A stretch of DNA of 64,000 nucleotides from Ilex aquifolium (lineage: Eukaryota > Streptophyta > Magnoliopsida > Aquifoliales > Aquifoliaceae). Position 1 is the stretch's first letter, and every line of letters starts with the position of its first letter. The notes under the pieces are model-generated. The model had not been told where the DNA came from. It saw only the letters and a list, made by a program, of their open reading frames with translations, and did not search any database. The translations under genes were made by a program, and so were the position numbers. Location of the stretch: positions 16,588,270-16,652,269 of the forward strand of contig OX637398.1 of assembly GCA_951799425.1 (NCBI GenBank). Direction: 5' to 3'. Shown here piece by piece: positions 24,138-35,907 of this stretch.

Positions 24138-24351
24138 TGATCTCCGCGCAATGAGTTTCAAATCTCAGAAGGTCTTCATGTTATTTGTAAAATATCAAAG
24201 GGTGTCCGTATAATATTACTAAAACTCGAGGGCTGTCCGTGGTTTTTACCCAAATAATTAAAATTTAGCGTCTAGCCACACGAATCAAACCCGCCAGAAT
24301 TTCACAAAGCCACACACACACACACACCGAGAGAGATTATAGAGATCATCC
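24138..24351 (+). promoter_or_regulatory. short 5' flank and leader of the CBBY gene
   Basis: About 210 bp separate the hAT-type MITE from the CBBY ATG. A (CA)n run at 24,311-24,326 and GAGAGAGATTATAGAGA just before the ATG look like a plant 5' leader. No convincing TATA box was seen. Confidence 0.4.
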
Positions 24352-27300
24352 ATGGCGTCGTGTTCGATGCCCCTCTTACCACTCAGTCCCTCTCTCTCAT
24401 CTAGCAACCCTATCTTCTCTCTCCGAGTTACCACCACCACCCGAACATCCTCTCTCTCTTATTCCTCAAGGTCGCTTTCAGTTTCAGCTTCTTCTTCGCC
24501 TTCACTTCAAGCTCTCATATTCGATTGCGATGGCGTCATTCTAGAGTCCGAGCACTTGCACCGCCAAGCATACAATGACGCTTTCTCTCAGTTCAATGTC
24601 CGTTGCCCCTCTTCCTCCTCTCAGCCCCTCAATTGGGGTCTCGAATTCTATGACGAGCTCCAGAACCGCATCGGCGGTGGCAAACCCAAAATGCGATGGT
24701 TCCGTTCTCTCTTTCTACCTACCAACATACATACATACATACATACATACATATTTATAGTGTTTGTATATATGTCTGTATTGTTTTTGATTTGTTGATA
24801 GGCATTTGAATGATAAGGTACTTTAAGGAGCACGGTTGGCCTTCTTCGACAATATTTCAGGCTCCTCCTGAGGATGATGATGCTAAAGCAAAGCTAATTG
24901 ACACTATTCAGGTACCAATTTCGCTTCGTGGAATGAGGTCTGGATGAAGTTAAGTGAATCTAGTCCTTTTACACAGACGGAGAACATACACATACACATA
25001 CATCTATTCGTCTAGTAAATAGTTGTTGTGTTCAATACACGATTAGGGGAAGGGCGACACTAAATTCGCAGTTTTTTGGAATAATTGAAGATATTCTGGA
25101 TTCGCAATCTCAGTTAGAGTGCTGTATTGGTTAATTATCTGTTAATAGACGCACACATGTATAAATGGTGATATATTCCCCATATTTTTGGGATTATTTG
25201 TTTTGCTATGAACGGAAGCTGTCCGAGTTGGTTTGTAATTTTCTTTCTTAAGTTTGGACACTTGAAGAGTGCTTTTTGACCTTTATTCTCAATTAGAGTG
25301 ATGTAGTGGTTCTTTGATGACTTTTGCAGGATTGGAAGACTGAAAGGTACAAAGAAATAATCAAATCTGGAACTGTAAGGAGCCATATATGTCTATTTTT
25401 TAATTGTGATTACTGTTTGCTCTATTTTTATTAGTGGCTGTGCTTGATGAGTAATTATAAGGACAATTGGTGGGTATTGCTTTGATCAGGTGGAGCCTAG
25501 ACCTGGAGTTTTGAGATTGATGGATGAGGCGAAGGCTGCTGTAAGATAGCTATGTACATTATAATGCACGTATCATACTGTTATGGTACTTGGTACTTTA
25601 CTCCTATCTGCATCTATTCATCCACAGCTGTGTTGGATTCTACTGCTGGTAGAGGCCAAAAGTTATTGGACTTAAGAGTGTTAATCTTCTATTCCAAAAT
25701 TTATTTTATTTCATGTTCACTGGTCTATGGGAAGATTTCCATTTTCATATGCTTTCTCATCAAGGAGGTTAGTAATACACTCTACATTCTTTATCTTTGT
25801 GTTACAGGGAAAAAAACTAGCTGTTTGCTCTGCTGCAACCAAAAGTTCAGTGATACTGTGTCTTGAAAACCTTATCGGGGTTGTGAGCACTTCCTCCAAC
25901 ATTGCTTTTCTGAAGTATTTTTCCTATTTATCAATCCCATGGTTTACTAGCTTAATGATTTGCTCTTGTTATAGGAGCGGTTCCAAAGTCTTGATTGCTT
26001 CCTTGCCGGTAAGTTGAACAGTCTAGGGATATGATTGTTCTATACCAGTTGTGTTAGGCACTTGTCTCAAATTCGGACATTCATGTATGTCTGAGTTGAT
26101 CCCCGAATGGCATTGAGACACTTATAACCTGCAAAAATAACGTAATCTCTTTACTCACCAGTTGATATTCCATTTGTCATATTATTTGCTTTCCATTTTT
26201 TCTATTCATTTGGGAATTTGATCCAAGATGCCTCCATTTCATGTCTATGAATAGTGGTCTATTCAATATGATTGGTCATGTTCAATTGATTGCGATAAAT
26301 GTTGGTGCATGTTGACCTACTCGAGTTCTTATTGTTTATGACTCAATTTTTAGGGATCCAATATTCAAATGTGCACAGTAATCATCCTTGATGAGTTGAG
26401 GTGCTGTTTCATAGAAACTGAAAATCAAATATTGAGAACTGATTTTAAATTTCAAGTGCCAAAGATAATAAAATGGCTGAATTTTGTAATTTGAATTTTT
26501 TTTCCTATGTACTGAATTTGGTTAGGTTGTTTGATCAACACAAGGAACTGAAGTATAAAAATTATTAATTTTTCATTTTTACCCTTCCTCCATTGAAAAT
26601 ATATAGCAATCACTAGGTGATTGTTAATACATATTGTAATCGTAATCACATTACATTCAAAATTTGCAAAGAATACTAATGAAATTAATTCTTGTTCTAC
26701 TGATGACTAAAAAGACGTCATCTGTCATAATTTATGACATTACCCATTACAATCTTCCCGTGTAGGTTGACATAAAACTTTGATCTCCCTCCTGCTTCTG
26801 AGCTTCTTAAATTGTCGTCATGCTGTGTAGCTAGTTCCATTTTCTGTGTCAACTCCTGTCAAAATCTATGAACAAGGTTCTTGATTGCTTTCACAATGAA
26901 TAGTACCATCTTTTGTTGCTTACATTCAATACTTTGCAAGTGCTCCTTGACAGCAGCAAATGATTTTCTGTGTTTTAGCTTCAAGATATTTATTTTCAAT
27001 ATGTTCTGACCATTGCTCGATTCCGTTGCTCTGCCTCCATTCCAAACTTTATGGAATCAAGCCAACATTGTGCTGCTCATTGTTGCCATGAGTTTATAAT
27101 GTTGCTTTCTCCTTTTAATGTTCAGCAAATGCTTCTTCCCTGTTTTAAGCCCTTCATTGGGAAATAATCTGCAAATTCAATTGAGAAGCATTAGCATCTC
27201 TTAAGTGGGATATCAAATTTCGGTTCACCCCATTAGTTGATCTCAACACAACTTAGCCAACAGATTATATTAGCACAAAACCATAAGGAACCCAAGAAAC

Positions 27301-27482
27301 GTCAAATATTGAATCTCTGTAATTTTCTTTCTTTCCACAAGAACATTCAAAATCAACATACCTAAACCACAAAACTGCCATGATCCAATCTGGCCAATTA
27401 GCCAAAACCAAAACATAGAAAAGTATCAATTACCAGCATCACCAGAATAAAGCAACAAGCTCTAGCAACATAGAAATAGAAA

Positions 27483-27517
<35 letters not shown>

Positions 27518-30500
27518 AACTTATATTCATGTATACCAAATATGAAATAATATTTACATAACAAATAAAAGGAAAGAATCTTCAGCATCAATTTACTTGG
27601 AAGCCAAACCTTGCATGCAGGACAAAAGCTCAAGATATTATTGACTACAAATTTGTGATCAAATGCTATTTTAAACTCAAAAGTTCTATCACCAGAAAAC
27701 ATATCCAAATCAAAATTGTGTAAATTAGGCTACACATTTCATCATCGGTTAATAAGAAAAGACATACAACTGGTTTATACATCAGCTTAAACAGTGGATT
27801 GAAACAACTGAGCGTAAAATTTTTTTGCAGGAAAAGTGATAAAACCCTCTTTTACCGAGTATGTCTCATGTTCAACAATAAGGGGTGGTTCTCTGCCGTG
27901 GGGGTGATCTAAAATTCATTAATAAATTATTTATTAATTTTATAAGTAAAATTATATTAAAATTAACATTACTTGGAGATGTAACCCGTATGCATGAGTG
28001 ATGTATAAAAAGAGCCAACAGCAAAAAAAGCTCACATCATAAACCTTTATAGAAAATAGGAATAATTTAATAATCACAAACAAATTATTCGAGTCCATAT
28101 CTAATCAATCAAAATACTTTAATACAAGCGTAATCCAGAATAGGTGAATTCCAAATAATGTAATCTGAACTAAAACTTTAAGCAAGCAATCAAAATAAAT
28201 AATCAGTGGTGAGAAAGAGAGCATTGCCCTAGCCAAGTTGTCAAGACGATCAATTCAAAACAAACAACAATAAAATGTTGTTAGGACAATAAGCCATTCA
28301 ATTGGATCGGATTAGAAATAGATAACTGTGACACCATTTGAATAAACCCATTTAACAATATCAAAATCTTAATGTCGAGAACATAAAAAAAAAAAAAAAA
28401 CTTCTCAATGTTCTCCTCACACTCCAAAGTGTTTTTCATTGGCACAAGTTGCAATGTTACAGTAACCATATTCAGGAGACCTGAGTTAATGATGCATAAT
28501 AAAGTTTGCTTGAAGGGGAGGGAACACTTTTGACCTAGTGCAATGCCTAATTGTTTACAACTCACACATAATGATAGTTATTGATTTGCACATCCTATAC
28601 TCCTTTTTTCATGATCTTTCTCTGTTGCCTTTTAACAAACACTTAATAGGCAAACAACGGTTTGAAAAGCAAATAGTTACGACTTCTCATAGACAACCAT
28701 ATCTTCCTCCCATAGGATAAAAAAATTGAATAACTCACAAAATATATGTAAATCTAACAAATATTTAATGGGTAATGACTACTTCTTTATAGCTCCAATA
28801 AAATCTTCTAGGGCTACCATGGGCGGATTTACAAGATGATAGGCCTGAGGACGAACAGAAAGAGACACAGGCGCAAAGGTGGTGATAAATAGTTTCTGTA
28901 GAATGTGGGATTATGTTAGTAGACTGGTTCGGTTGGAAACTGAACAGAGAAGAGGGGAGGAAGAGATCCGGATAGACTAGAGAGGTGTGAGGTGTGACTT
29001 TCGGGTGTATTTTTGGATTTCTTAAGGACGATTTAGTTTCCAAATTATAAAACTAACCCCATATGTTTTACAAACTTTCAATGGGGGCAACTTTTAAGAA
29101 TTTGTAAATTTTCCAAAATTTTAATTCGGTCCCGGAATTTTGCTAAATTGCAGTGGGGCAGCTATTGCAAATCCGCCTCTGGGTGGGCGACTGAGAATTG
29201 TAGTCCATTGTTAAGTGATGCTTATTTTATTATGTGATATTAAAGAAGTGTTAAACATATTCAGCTTTTATTGTGTAACGTACCTGTGGGAGATGCTCTC
29301 TAAAGTACCCTGGGAAGGTATGATATGTTGGGTTAAGGTGGGGGCAAGGACAGCAGAAAGCCCAAACAGGACTTGAACTAGGGTAGAGAATACTTGGTAA
29401 GAATTGAGGCCTTACGAATGATAGAAGGTAGAAGAAGTATTCTCTGATGTGGCTCCAAATTATTTTGAGTAAGCTATTTAGAGCTGTTGGTCATTTTCTA
29501 AATATTCTGAGTTTTGCAGCCAGCATAATAAGGCTTAGCAAAAAGGATGTGCTACCTGGATGGCTGCTTCTCTTTTCCACCTTTAAGTATTTAACCCAAA
29601 CCGTCTAGTGGCTAAGAAGAAATGCATGCTCACACTTGGAGATGGTGTTAGGATCTTGAAAATTGATCTTACGATGATAATCAATTTTACTTGGAATTTG
29701 AAAATGACCTAATTACAAGAATTTAAGGTGGAGTGATGAGTTCTACTGAGCAGAAATATCTTATTTTTCTCAGACACAGGTATTGTTAGATAGTCCAGCC
29801 TAAATAGTTGACTAACATTTATTTTTGATATTTTGTCTTAGGTTCTCTTTCCTTTTTGTAGGTGACGATGTGAAGGAAAAGAAGCCTGATCCATCAATTT
29901 ATGTCACAGCAGCTAAGGTAAGATACTCAGATGTTTTCTTTTTGTAAGTGCACGCTGCTGATTACCAAGCATGCTGCATTCCATTATTAATCTGTTAAAT
30001 CTAATACCCTGCAGAGGCTAGGTGTGTCTGGGAGAGATTGTTTAGTGGTGGAGGATAGTGTCATCGGGCTACAGGTTGATCTCGTAATTTATGATTGTTA
30101 CACAATGTTTGATTTTAGGAATAACAAAATCCTTGAATTGCAATAGCATTTTGATTGTATTGTGAAGACCTCAAAACTAAATCTAGATCTGCTTTCCCAA
30201 GATCTGATAACCGTCTGTCAGATTCTTATTTTGAATGAACCGGAAATGGAAATGGGTCTTGGCCATGCATTTGGGACAAAGCATTCAAATTGACCCCTCT
30301 TAAGTTTATTAGAACCAAAATTTGTTTGACTCTCAGACTAAAACTAAGCTCATACTCTGCAGGCAGCAACCAGTGCGGGGATGTCATGTATTATAACCTA
30401 TACATCATCAACGGCTAACCAGGTGAGTTCTAACTCTGTGGAAGTAGGCCTGGGGACCACGACAAGATTATTACACATAATAACTGTGCATTGCTGGCAA

Positions 30501-30986
30501 TTGATAACCACAATTTTATTGATATGTGAGGTATCGTCTGGTTTAACAGGATTTTAAAGATGCAGTTGCAATTTACCCTGATCTGAGTGATGTAAGGTAT
30601 GATGTCATTCACTTTGTAATAAAGATCAAAATTTTGTTCTGGTGAATTGTTTCGGTCATATGGGAAATGAAACATCTCAAAAATAAAATGGAAGCGAATA
30701 AAAAATTTGAGAATTTATTTTCGACACATTTCAAAGCATCGGTCAAGATATAAAGAAATATCTTGAAATAGCTCGAAACTTTGGAATTTTGATTTAACTA
30801 CTGATTTTTTTCGCTCTCATTGCAAATGGAAAGTTTCGACCGATTTGAAACAAAATTTGATCCTTGCCTTACACAGACGGATATTTAGCTGTCTGTTAAC
30901 TTGACATTCCCACTGATTGTTCATGGAATCAATGCAGATTGAATGACCTGGAGGCTTTGCTTGAAAATGTAGTTGCTGCCCGTTGA
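24352..30986 (+). CDS. CBBY: plastid HAD phosphatase, CBBY type (xylulose-1,5-bisphosphate phosphatase)
   Basis: Eleven exons join in phase: 24352-24698, 24818-24911, 25330-25374, 25490-25540, 25808-25882, 25975-26008, 29862-29917, 30015-30074, 30363-30422, 30550-30596, 30938-30986. All introns are GT-AG, and the product has 305 aa. Residues 1 to about 50 are Ser/Thr-rich, as in a chloroplast transit peptide. HAD motif I is IFDCDGV (Asp58 and Asp60). Motif II is CSAAT (Ser187). The conserved Lys is in EKKPDPS (about 222-223), and motif IV is VVEDSVIG (Glu247/Asp248). The cap-domain segment WKTERYKEIIKSG is also present. Plant CBBY removes the Rubisco inhibitor xylulose-1,5-bisphosphate in the stroma. 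Length and order match the family (about 320 aa in Arabidopsis). The 3.85-kb sixth intron is unusually large. No disrupting mutation was seen, so the gene looks functional. Confidence 0.93.
27478..27523. repeat. poly(A) insertion flanked by a 9-bp direct repeat
   Basis: About 28 A residues are flanked on both sides by AGAAACTTA (27478-27486 and 27515-27523). A target duplication around an A-tail with no body fits an extremely 5'-truncated retroposon. Replication slippage is an alternative. Confidence 0.5.
28818..29181. mobile_element. possible hAT-like MITE in CBBY intron 6
   Basis: CATGGGCGGATTTAC at the left and GCAAATCCGCCTCTG at the right are imperfect inverted repeats of the CAGAGGCGGATTT type common at plant hAT-like MITE ends. 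They are about 360 bp apart. No clear 8-bp duplication was seen, so the boundaries are provisional. Confidence 0.42.
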
Positions 30987-31577
30987 GGAACTTATCACAT
31001 CCCATGAAATTTGGTACATAAGCTTGCCAATTGTAGCTGTTGTAGAAATAATTTCTACATTAGCTTATTTTTAGCATGCAATGAAGAATTTACGTTATCA
31101 AAAATTGAAAATCATCCAAAATTGTAAATCACCAATTTAGTTGGTCCTATGTATATTGTGAATTTGTAACCATTGACTACTGTCAAAGGTGTGCGCACTA
31201 GAATAGTAATAGATTATATTATGTATCTTGTAAAATTCAGGTAATGGTTCGTACTGAGCCCGAGGGCTTCATTTTTTCACTGATTGGTGTTATTTAATTT
31301 CAGGGACTTTATAACCAGGTCAAATTATATCTCAAACCGCCAAAGTTACAAGTCGTCGGGTTATTATCAGTCTAAAAAATAGTATAGGATTAATCTTAAC
31401 CTTTTTTTTTGGGTCTGGAGATTAATCTAAACTTGTTAGGATCAATTTTAGACTTTTGAATGTCATTGAACTGCAATTTTGATATGCAGAAAATCATAAG
31501 TTGATCTTTTGGATTATTTCTATGTTCATTGCTTGTCCTTTGAGAAATATTGATGGGTCAAAGCTTGGCTCAGAGAA

Positions 31578-31651
<74 letters not shown>

Positions 31652-32508
31652 GCATTTGAATTTTATCTTCACATTTTTTGAGTGTATTTTTATCACATTA
31701 TCCATTGTTATCATAAGTATAATCATTTAATTTTTAATTAATTTGTGGTTTAATACAATTTTTATTTTGAATATCATTCATATATGATAGTGTACACATG
31801 TTGATATTTTTTTGAGGTTATGTATTTTGAAAAAAGTTTGTCTATTTTTATTTTAAAAAACAATGGATACAAATTAATTTTAAATTTTGTATAAAAGAAA
31901 GGGAAGAAAAGAAATTACTATTCTATTTTATTTTTATCTTGTCAACTTCAGTCTTTTTACTAGGGGCTTAGACATCTTCAAAAGTAGAAGTAATCTAGAG
32001 GAGTGGAAATTGATCACCCCTTGTCCCCTTCATTCTAATGATCGGAATGAAAAAGTAGGTTGTCCAAAACATTTTGAGTGAGATGAACCCATTATTGTAA
32101 ACAAAAGTATGAAACAAAAATAAACGATTGAAGTATGCCAAAAATAAACGATTATAGAGACTAAAAAGATGATTAATAGCGTAGTACACGAGAGCACCTG
32201 AGATTTGAGAGTGAGGGATTGTAAATTTGGTGGGTTGGGATGAAATGATAATATCTATTTATACGAAGGGTTTTGGTTGGCAAATTACTAAGCTGATCTT
32301 TCAAACTAAACGTTTACAACAGTTAGTTGGGATTAAAATGAATTTCTTATGGTTTTGCTGAAAATTATAAAATTGGGCCCATAAATTAGTCCTTTATAGC
32401 CATTGGGCGTGAAAGGTGTCATTTTGACTCTTTTTTTAAGACTTTATTTTTTGAAAGCAACGATCAAAATTTACAAATTTACAATGCTGGGCGGTTCAAG
32501 TAGAAAGG
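30987..32508. other. CBBY 3' flank; no further gene recognised
   Basis: The 3' UTR probably lies within the first 250 bp. The remainder is AT-rich, including an uninterrupted (AT)n of about 70 bp. Short open stretches at 31887-32081 and 31995-32189 have no recognisable domain. Confidence 0.35.
31579..31648. repeat. (AT)n microsatellite, about 35 units
   Basis: A pure TA/AT dinucleotide run of roughly 70 bp, downstream of CBBY. It is likely to vary in length. Confidence 0.95.
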
Positions 32509-32638
32509 TTAATAACAGGCGGGTATTTGTGGTTGGGCCAAACTTGGTCCCTACCCTGAGATTTCACTTGCCCAAATCTTAGCATTGATATCTAAGGGAC
32601 CAAGTTTGACCCAACCACAAATACCCGCCTGTTATTAA
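32509..32638. repeat. near-perfect hairpin, 44-nt arms and 42-nt loop
   Basis: The left arm 32509-32552 (starts TTAATAACAGGCGGG, ends TTGGTCCCT) pairs with 32595-32638. I count one mismatch over 44 bases. The loop is 42 nt. Such a structure could be a very small MITE or fold-back, or a precursor able to yield small RNAs. The arms carry no known microRNA that I recognise. No TSD was identified. Confidence 0.8.
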
Positions 32639-32881
32639 TCTATTCTAAAACTTACGGCATCATAATGTACACTCTTCTCCATAAAACATAGATCGTCAAA
32701 TAGGTACATTAAAATATAGTTAATAAAACAGATCGTCAGACAGGTACACTAAAATATAGTTAAAAATACAGATTGCCAAACAGGTATACAGATCCTCAAT
32801 AACAAACGCAAAAAAATAAAATAAAATAACACAAAAAGCACATCAAAAAATTTTACTATTTCGCAAACTTTCTTTATGGGT

Positions 32882-33461
32882 TGATGAGCCCAAAATCAAC
32901 TGGGCCAGACCCAATAAATCAAGAAGGCCCAAACAGCTAAAGGGAGGCCTAGGCCCACTTTGCCAGTCTGACCCAGTTCAGGATCCAAGAAGCCCGGAGA
33001 GAAAGGAGCACGTGGGCGAAACTATCGGGATACGCACTCATGTAAATCGAATCCTACCTTAATTGTACTTACCAAAACAGTAGAGCCATCTCCCTCACGT
33101 CACCGTCTCACTATACCTATATAATGTAAGCTCTCTCCACATAGAGGGACATCACCTTTCTGAAACCTCTACACCTTAAGACCTCTACACACACTACACC
33201 TAGAGCTTTGTCTCTCTACACTAAGTTTCTCTCCCCTTGCTATTGTAATTCTTCCGGTTATTTTATTCATCAATAAAGACCTCCGGCCACCACTGCCGTT
33301 TCCCGAGAGTGGAGTAGGTCACTCGGACCGAACCACTATATATGTTTGTGTTGACTCATTATTTATTGTTTTGCCATTGATCTGCCATTATTGTTTATGA
33401 ATTGCACCCGTTTATATACTTGACTGTTGATCTTGCACGAAGACCAATTTGTGCATCATCA
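32882..33461 (+). mobile_element. solo LTR with perfect 5-bp target duplication
   Basis: The 580-bp unit begins TGATGAGCCC and ends GTGCATCATCA, giving a TGATG...CATCA terminal inverted repeat. TGGGT flanks both sides (32877-32881 and 33462-33466). Inside are a TATA-like CTATATAATG (about 33,116), a CT-rich leader and AATAAAGACC (about 33,272), i.e. a U3-R-U5 layout. There is no internal region on either side, so this is the product of LTR-LTR recombination. A gypsy-type origin is likely from composition only. Confidence 0.85.
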
Positions 33462-33466
33462 TGGGT

Positions 33467-34174
33467 GATTGTCAAGAAAAAAAAAACAAGAGAAACTTGT
33501 ATTGGGTGCACGTGTAGAAACATGTAAATACTAGACAGAGATGAAGGAAGATGAGATCAAACCCGCCTCAATCTGAGAAGGATTGAAATAAGTTCTTTGG
33601 CGGCTTAAGTTCGTCACCTCAGCACTCTACCCATTTGCATTTAGATATATTTTTGAATTTACTGTGATGTTCTCTAGATGCTAGAGAGAGAGAGAGAGAG
33701 AGAGAGAAATCACCTCATTTTTCTTGGACAATCGATCCTCACTCAGACATTATTTGTGTTCAAATGAGCAAGTAGGTGCACACACATGTCTATATTTATA
33801 TATATATATATATATATATGAAAGCATAAGAGAGAGAAAAACTAACTGTATTTTAGGCTAAAATCATGTGATAATGTCAACATGGGTAATGAAAACTCAT
33901 TGATTACTCAGCCCCCATGTACGCGCCTGCACAAAGACCACATCCCATTTTTTAAAATACGCTGAGAACCTTTCTCTATACTAAAAATACAGTTGGACTA
34001 AAATTAGTTTACAAATCAAAGGAAGGACCCTAGCCTAATTAACTATATTTTATTTAGTAAGTGACATCTATATAGACAACTAATTTCCATACTATGTGAT
34101 AGTGTAGTTGATATAAACATATGATGTTAATCGTTTACTCTTAAAGAGATGGACCAAAAAGAAAAAGTTAGGGT
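33467..34174. other. no gene recognised; AG and AT microsatellites
   Basis: It contains an (AG)n run near 33,685-33,707 and an (AT)n run near 33,798-33,820. The rest is unremarkable AT-rich sequence. Confidence 0.4.
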
Positions 34175-34505
34175 TAATAGTATTTTTAGTCCTTTAAGTA
34201 TGTATTTTTTATCAGTTTAATCTTCAACGTATTAATTTTGTCAATTTGGTTCCTAAAGTATTCAATTCTTGTCATTTTGGTTCCTACGAACCGTTAGGTG
34301 TTTGACAAAATGATCACATGTTTGACACGTGGTACCGTCTAAAAAAAATAACACGTGGTTACTTCCGTCAAAAAACTTAACGGTTCATCAATGTAGGGGA
34401 TAAAAATGACACGAATTGAATACTTTAGAGATAAAATTGATAAAATTCATATATTGAAGATTAAACTGACAAAAAATACATATTTTAGGAAAAAAAATTA
34501 TTATG
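34175..34505. mobile_element. foldback MITE
   Basis: The left arm (words AGTCCTTTAAGTATG, TCAGTTTAATCTTCAA, TAAAGTATTCAATTC, GAACCGTTA) is mirrored almost fully by the right arm (TAACGGTTC, GAATTGAATACTTTA, TTGAAGATTAAACTGA, ATACATATTTTAGG). The arms are about 150 bp around an axis near 34,340. This is the usual build of a long-TIR MITE with no coding capacity. The exact ends and TSD are not fixed. Confidence 0.62.
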
Positions 34506-35194
34506 ATGCAGAAATACTCATGGACAAACACTCTCTTTGTTATATTTTCTCGAATTGAAAGATACTGTTGAATTTTTTGTTCGAGGACATCTCTCTCCCT
34601 CTGAGCATGCACGCTCAAGTCTCCTACTGGACACTGCAACCTCTCCCCACCAAACCCTCCTTTGGGTCTGAAGCTGATTTGCAATTTTCAAATATTTTGA
34701 ATTTTTAAATTTTTAAATATTTTGAATTTATTTAGAATATCGAGAATTTTAGAATTTGTTCTCACTGAAAAAAAAAAAGCTCATAAAAAAAATTTATAAG
34801 TATTTTTATATTGTATAAAACTAATTGATACATACATACGTTGCACGTGGACCATTAACATAAAAAATAGTAAACCAAATTTCACTTTTTAATAAAGCAT
34901 CAAGTAATTGCATAGGTAAATATGTGAACAAAATTTCACCTTATGTAATTAGCCAAAACCACACAAAACTGCATTACATTAAATATGTGTCTTTTTTTCT
35001 TATTTAATTTATAATATATTTACATATTCTCTAATCACTTTCTGTAACCAGAGCATTATACAAAAGCTTGGCCTGCAAGAAGCTACCACTTTAGCATGCA
35101 GTCTAATGATACCAAAAACTAGCTAAGGTTAAACTCGGACCTATCAGCTCAAATACCTAAGCTCAGACCCCGCAACTCATGATTACTAGTTTGG
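34506..35194. other. no gene recognised
   Basis: A 98-codon minus-strand open stretch (34388-34684) overlaps the MITE and matches nothing known. The remainder is AT-rich. Confidence 0.3.
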
Positions 35195-35538
35195 GGTGTG
35201 CAAGTCAAGAATTTTCGACAACGACCTTCGTGCACGCGATGACAGAAAAAAATGGCACCTTCTAGAAGACCACATCACGTCCAGGGAATGTAACTCGTAA
35301 CGGCCAAATATTTTGGCAGATGGGTCGAAACTGCTTCAAGGGAATCACGTTGATTACGCAAGAAGCGCGCTGGTTACAGAAAAGTGGCATAGACCACGTA
35401 AGGCAATCATGCTAGGCAATTGTAAACTATAAATAGCGATCAAATCTCTCGCATTGTAATCAAACAATCATTTGTGCTTTTACTCTATGTAATCTCCTTC
35501 CCTCAATTAATAGAAAACTCCCCAGGAGCAAGAGACTC
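35195..35538 (+). repeat. LTR-like segment abutting the copia element
   Basis: This GC-richer stretch contains a TATA-like CTATAAATAGCG (about 35,428), then CATTGTAATCAAAC and TCAATTAATAGAAAAC, the order expected of LTR U3-R. It ends abruptly where the copia LTR begins (TGTTGGAAC at 35539), suggesting that the copia copy inserted into an older LTR. Its own left boundary and internal region were not found. Confidence 0.38.
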
Positions 35539-35897
35539 TGTTGGAACTTGATTTGAATATAATTAGAAATAAACATCATAAACGAACTCTTTTTCTTTTT
35601 TTTTTTTTAAAGAATTTCCAGAATATTGATGGCCCAATCATTTTTAGGATTAGTTTATTAGTTATTAGTTTGATTAGTGGTCAATATCTTTGGTCTTTAT
35701 GTTTTTTTTGGTGACAGAACCTTTCGGTATTTAGTTTTTCATGGAATAATTCTTTTACCTTTGACGTTTGGTTTCGTCGTCTTCTTTTTATTTCCTTCAA
35801 TGATTCTTTAATTTTTTCTATGATTAAATTTTTGTGTGTGTGTGAGATATTTGAGTGCTTGATATTATTTTGAAATCCTACATCTGGTATCGGAGTC
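35539..35897 (+). mobile_element. Ty1/copia LTR followed by primer-binding site
   Basis: A 344-bp LTR (35539-35882) runs from TGTTGGAACT to AAATCCTACA. It is followed at once by CTGGTATCGGAGTC, a slightly degenerate match to the initiator-Met tRNA primer-binding site used by copia elements. The order LTR, PBS, then coding sequence fits a 5' LTR on the plus strand. No 3' LTR was found in the window. Confidence 0.65.
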
Positions 35898-35907
35898 AAT
35901 TTCAGAG

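Larger units (their letters stand above)
26009..29861 (+). other. enlarged intron 6 of CBBY
   Basis: This intron is 3,853 bp, while the other nine range from about 90 to 420 bp. It holds a bare poly(A) insertion, a possible hAT-like MITE and other sequence I do not recognise. Open stretches inside it (for example 28281-28565 and 28765-29043, minus) have no recognisable domain. Exon 6 ends in G and exon 7 starts with GT, so the codon for Gly216 is split across this intron. Confidence 0.85.
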
